Shown in pieces: positions 4,503-5,793 of a stretch of 5,793 nt of DNA. Below the pieces are notes generated by a model. It was not told the origin of the DNA. It saw only the letters and a program-made list of their open reading frames with translations, and searched no databases. Made by a program: the position numbers and the translations under genes. The DNA is taken from positions 1 to 5,793 of the forward strand of contig JAGQWW010000193.1 in NCBI GenBank assembly GCA_020436955.1, in the 5' to 3' direction. The DNA comes from Saprospiraceae bacterium. Lineage in GTDB: Bacteria; Bacteroidota; Bacteroidia; Chitinophagales; Saprospiraceae. The first letter of the stretch is position 1. The number at the start of each line of letters is the position of its first letter.

Positions 4503-5793
4503 TTATCCCATTTTAGGGCCACCAGGCATCATTCCACCTAGTTTATTCATAGGCATTTTAGAAAGTTTATGCATCATCTTACGCATTTGGTCAAACTGTC
4601 TGATAAACATGTTTATGTCCTGAATATCACGACCACAACCTATTGCAATTCTTTTCTTACGACTCATATTCAGCAATTCAGGATTAGATCTTTCCTGTGG
4701 AGTCATAGACTGAATAATCGCTTCTACTTTTAAAAATGCTTTATCATCGATATCAACATCTTTTAAAGCCTTTCCCATTCCCGGCATCATCCCCAATAAT
4801 GAGCGAATGTCTCCCATTCTTTTAAGGGCACTCAACTGAGAAAGCATATCATTGAAGTCAAATTTATTTTTCTTAATTTTCTTTTCAAGACGCTTGGCCT
4901 CTTCTTCAGAAAACTGATCCTGAGCTCTTTCAACGAATGATACTACGTCACCCATACCAAGGATACGCTGTGCCATACGTTCAGGGTAGAATACATCGAG
5001 TGTATCCATTTTTTCCCCTGTACTTACAAACTTGATGGGTTTTCCAACAGTGTATTTAATAGAAAGGGCTGCACCACCTCTAGTATCACCATCCAACTTA
5101 GTTAGTACAACACCGTCATAGTTGATTCTTTCATTAAAGGTTTTAGCTGTATTGACAGCATCTTGACCTGTCATAGAATCGACAACAAAAAGCGTCTCAT
5201 TTGGCGAAATTGATTCCTTTATATTGGAAATCTCTGTCATCATTTCTTCGTCTACAGCAAGACGACCAGCTGTATCGACAATAACTATATCGTTGCCATG
5301 TTGCTGAGCATGTGCGATGGCATTTAAGGCAATTTCAACCGGATTTTTGTTTCCTTCTTCCTTGTAAACCGGAACATTAATCTGTTCTCCTAAAACACCC
5401 AACTGATTGATGGCTGCAGGACGGTAAACATCACAAGCAACCAATAGTGGCTTGGTATTTTTCTTTGTCTTTAAAAAGTTAGCCAGCTTGGCAGAAAAGG
5501 TAGTTTTACCGGAACCTTGCAGACCGGCAATAAGTATCACGCCCGGTTTGCCTTTAATATTGATTCCGACAGATTGACCACCCATCAATTCAGTCAATTC
5601 ATCCTGGACAATTTTTACCATCAACTGTCCCGGTTTAACTGACTTCAATACGTTTTCTGTACCAAGTGCTTTATCCTTAATCTTATCAGTAAATTCCTTG
5701 GCAATTTTATAATTGACGTCTGCTGCTACCAGGGCACGACGTACTTCCTTTACTGATTCGGCAATATTAAGTTCGGTTAGTTTATTGTCGCCG
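4503..5793 (-). CDS. ffh: Signal recognition particle GTPase Ffh (5' end beyond window)
   Basis: Ffh binds signal sequences emerging from the ribosome together with the 4.5S-type SRP RNA. It delivers the ribosome to FtsY at the membrane for co-translational insertion. The frame is open to the right edge: 429 residues are visible (numbered here from the edge) and about 20 N-terminal residues are missing. In order there is the N-domain helix region KLTELNIAESVKEVRRAL (4-21), then the G domain with P-loop GLQGSGKTT (90-98), DVYRPAA (121-127), DTAGR (173-177) and TKLDGD (231-236). The methionine-rich M domain (about 345-429) contains the RNA-binding SRKKRIAIGCG (377-387) and ends KMPMNKL...GGPKMG. 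In this RNA-binding motif the usual GSG is GCG (Cys386). A TTG at 5646-5648 should not be taken as the start, because the coding continues upstream with good Ffh sequence. The gene is convergent with sqr and shares its terminator. Confidence 0.98.
   Translation of the reverse strand, partial: GDNKLTELNIAESVKEVRRALVAADVNYKIAKEFTDKIKDKALGTENVLKSVKPGQLMVKIVQDELTELMGGQSVGINIKGKPGVILIAGLQGSGKTTFSAKLANFLKTKKNTKPLLVACDVYRPAAINQLGVLGEQINVPVYKEEGNKNPVEIALNAIAHAQQHGNDIVIVDTAGRLAVDEEMMTEISNIKESISPNETLFVVDSMTGQDAVNTAKTFNERINYDGVVLTKLDGDTRGGAALSIKYTVGKPIKFVSTGEKMDTLDVFYPERMAQRILGMGDVVSFVERAQDQFSEEEAKRLEKKIKKNKFDFNDMLSQLSALKRMGDIRSLLGMMPGMGKALKDVDIDDKAFLKVEAIIQSMTPQERSNPELLNMSRKKRIAIGCGRDIQDINMFIRQFDQMRKMMHKLSKMPMNKLGGMMPGGPKMG

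Noticed and set aside
5646..5648. TTG as the start codon of ffh
   Set aside because: The reading frame continues upstream to the window edge with clear Ffh N-domain sequence, so the gene is simply cut by the window.

Overview
The window looks like chromosomal DNA of a member of the Bacteroidota. It is AT-rich, and the genes lack clear Shine-Dalgarno sequences. A near-ideal Bacteroidota-type promoter (TTG, 20 bases, TAATTTTG) lies before ahcY. The AhcY, Ffh and OmpR-type regulator sequences also have the look of that phylum, judged from memory of the families. No mobile element, CRISPR array, tRNA or rRNA is visible.

From left to right there are six protein genes. (1) The first 34 codons of a CBS-domain protein, minus strand, run off the left edge. 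(2) An OmpR/PhoB-type response regulator, minus strand, has an unusual Asp-to-Ala change in its acidic pocket. (3) ahcY, S-adenosylhomocysteine hydrolase, minus strand, has its own promoter and a strong terminator. (4) A small secreted protein of unknown function, minus strand, ends in a terminator that abuts the ahcY promoter. (5) A type II sulfide:quinone oxidoreductase, plus strand, is divergent from gene 4. It lies behind an intergenic region of about 290 bases that carries CRP/FNR-like palindromes. (6) ffh, the signal recognition particle GTPase, minus strand, is convergent with the sqr gene, shares a bidirectional terminator with it, and runs off the right edge without its first codons.

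Most genes appear to be separate transcription units. ahcY and ffh are core housekeeping genes: methyl-cycle recycling and co-translational membrane targeting. The sqr gene gives sulfide detoxification or sulfide-driven electron input to the quinone pool. The CRP/FNR-like sites ahead of it suggest control by redox, oxygen or nitrosative state, but this is inference. ahcY and sqr both touch sulfur metabolism, since homocysteine is a possible source of sulfide, but nothing in the layout shows they are co-regulated.

I see no clear new multi-gene system here. The items most worth a second look are the sqr upstream region, the altered receiver pocket of the response regulator, an apparent cysteine-bearing insertion in the sulfide:quinone oxidoreductase, and the palindrome lying exactly between the two ahcY promoter elements.
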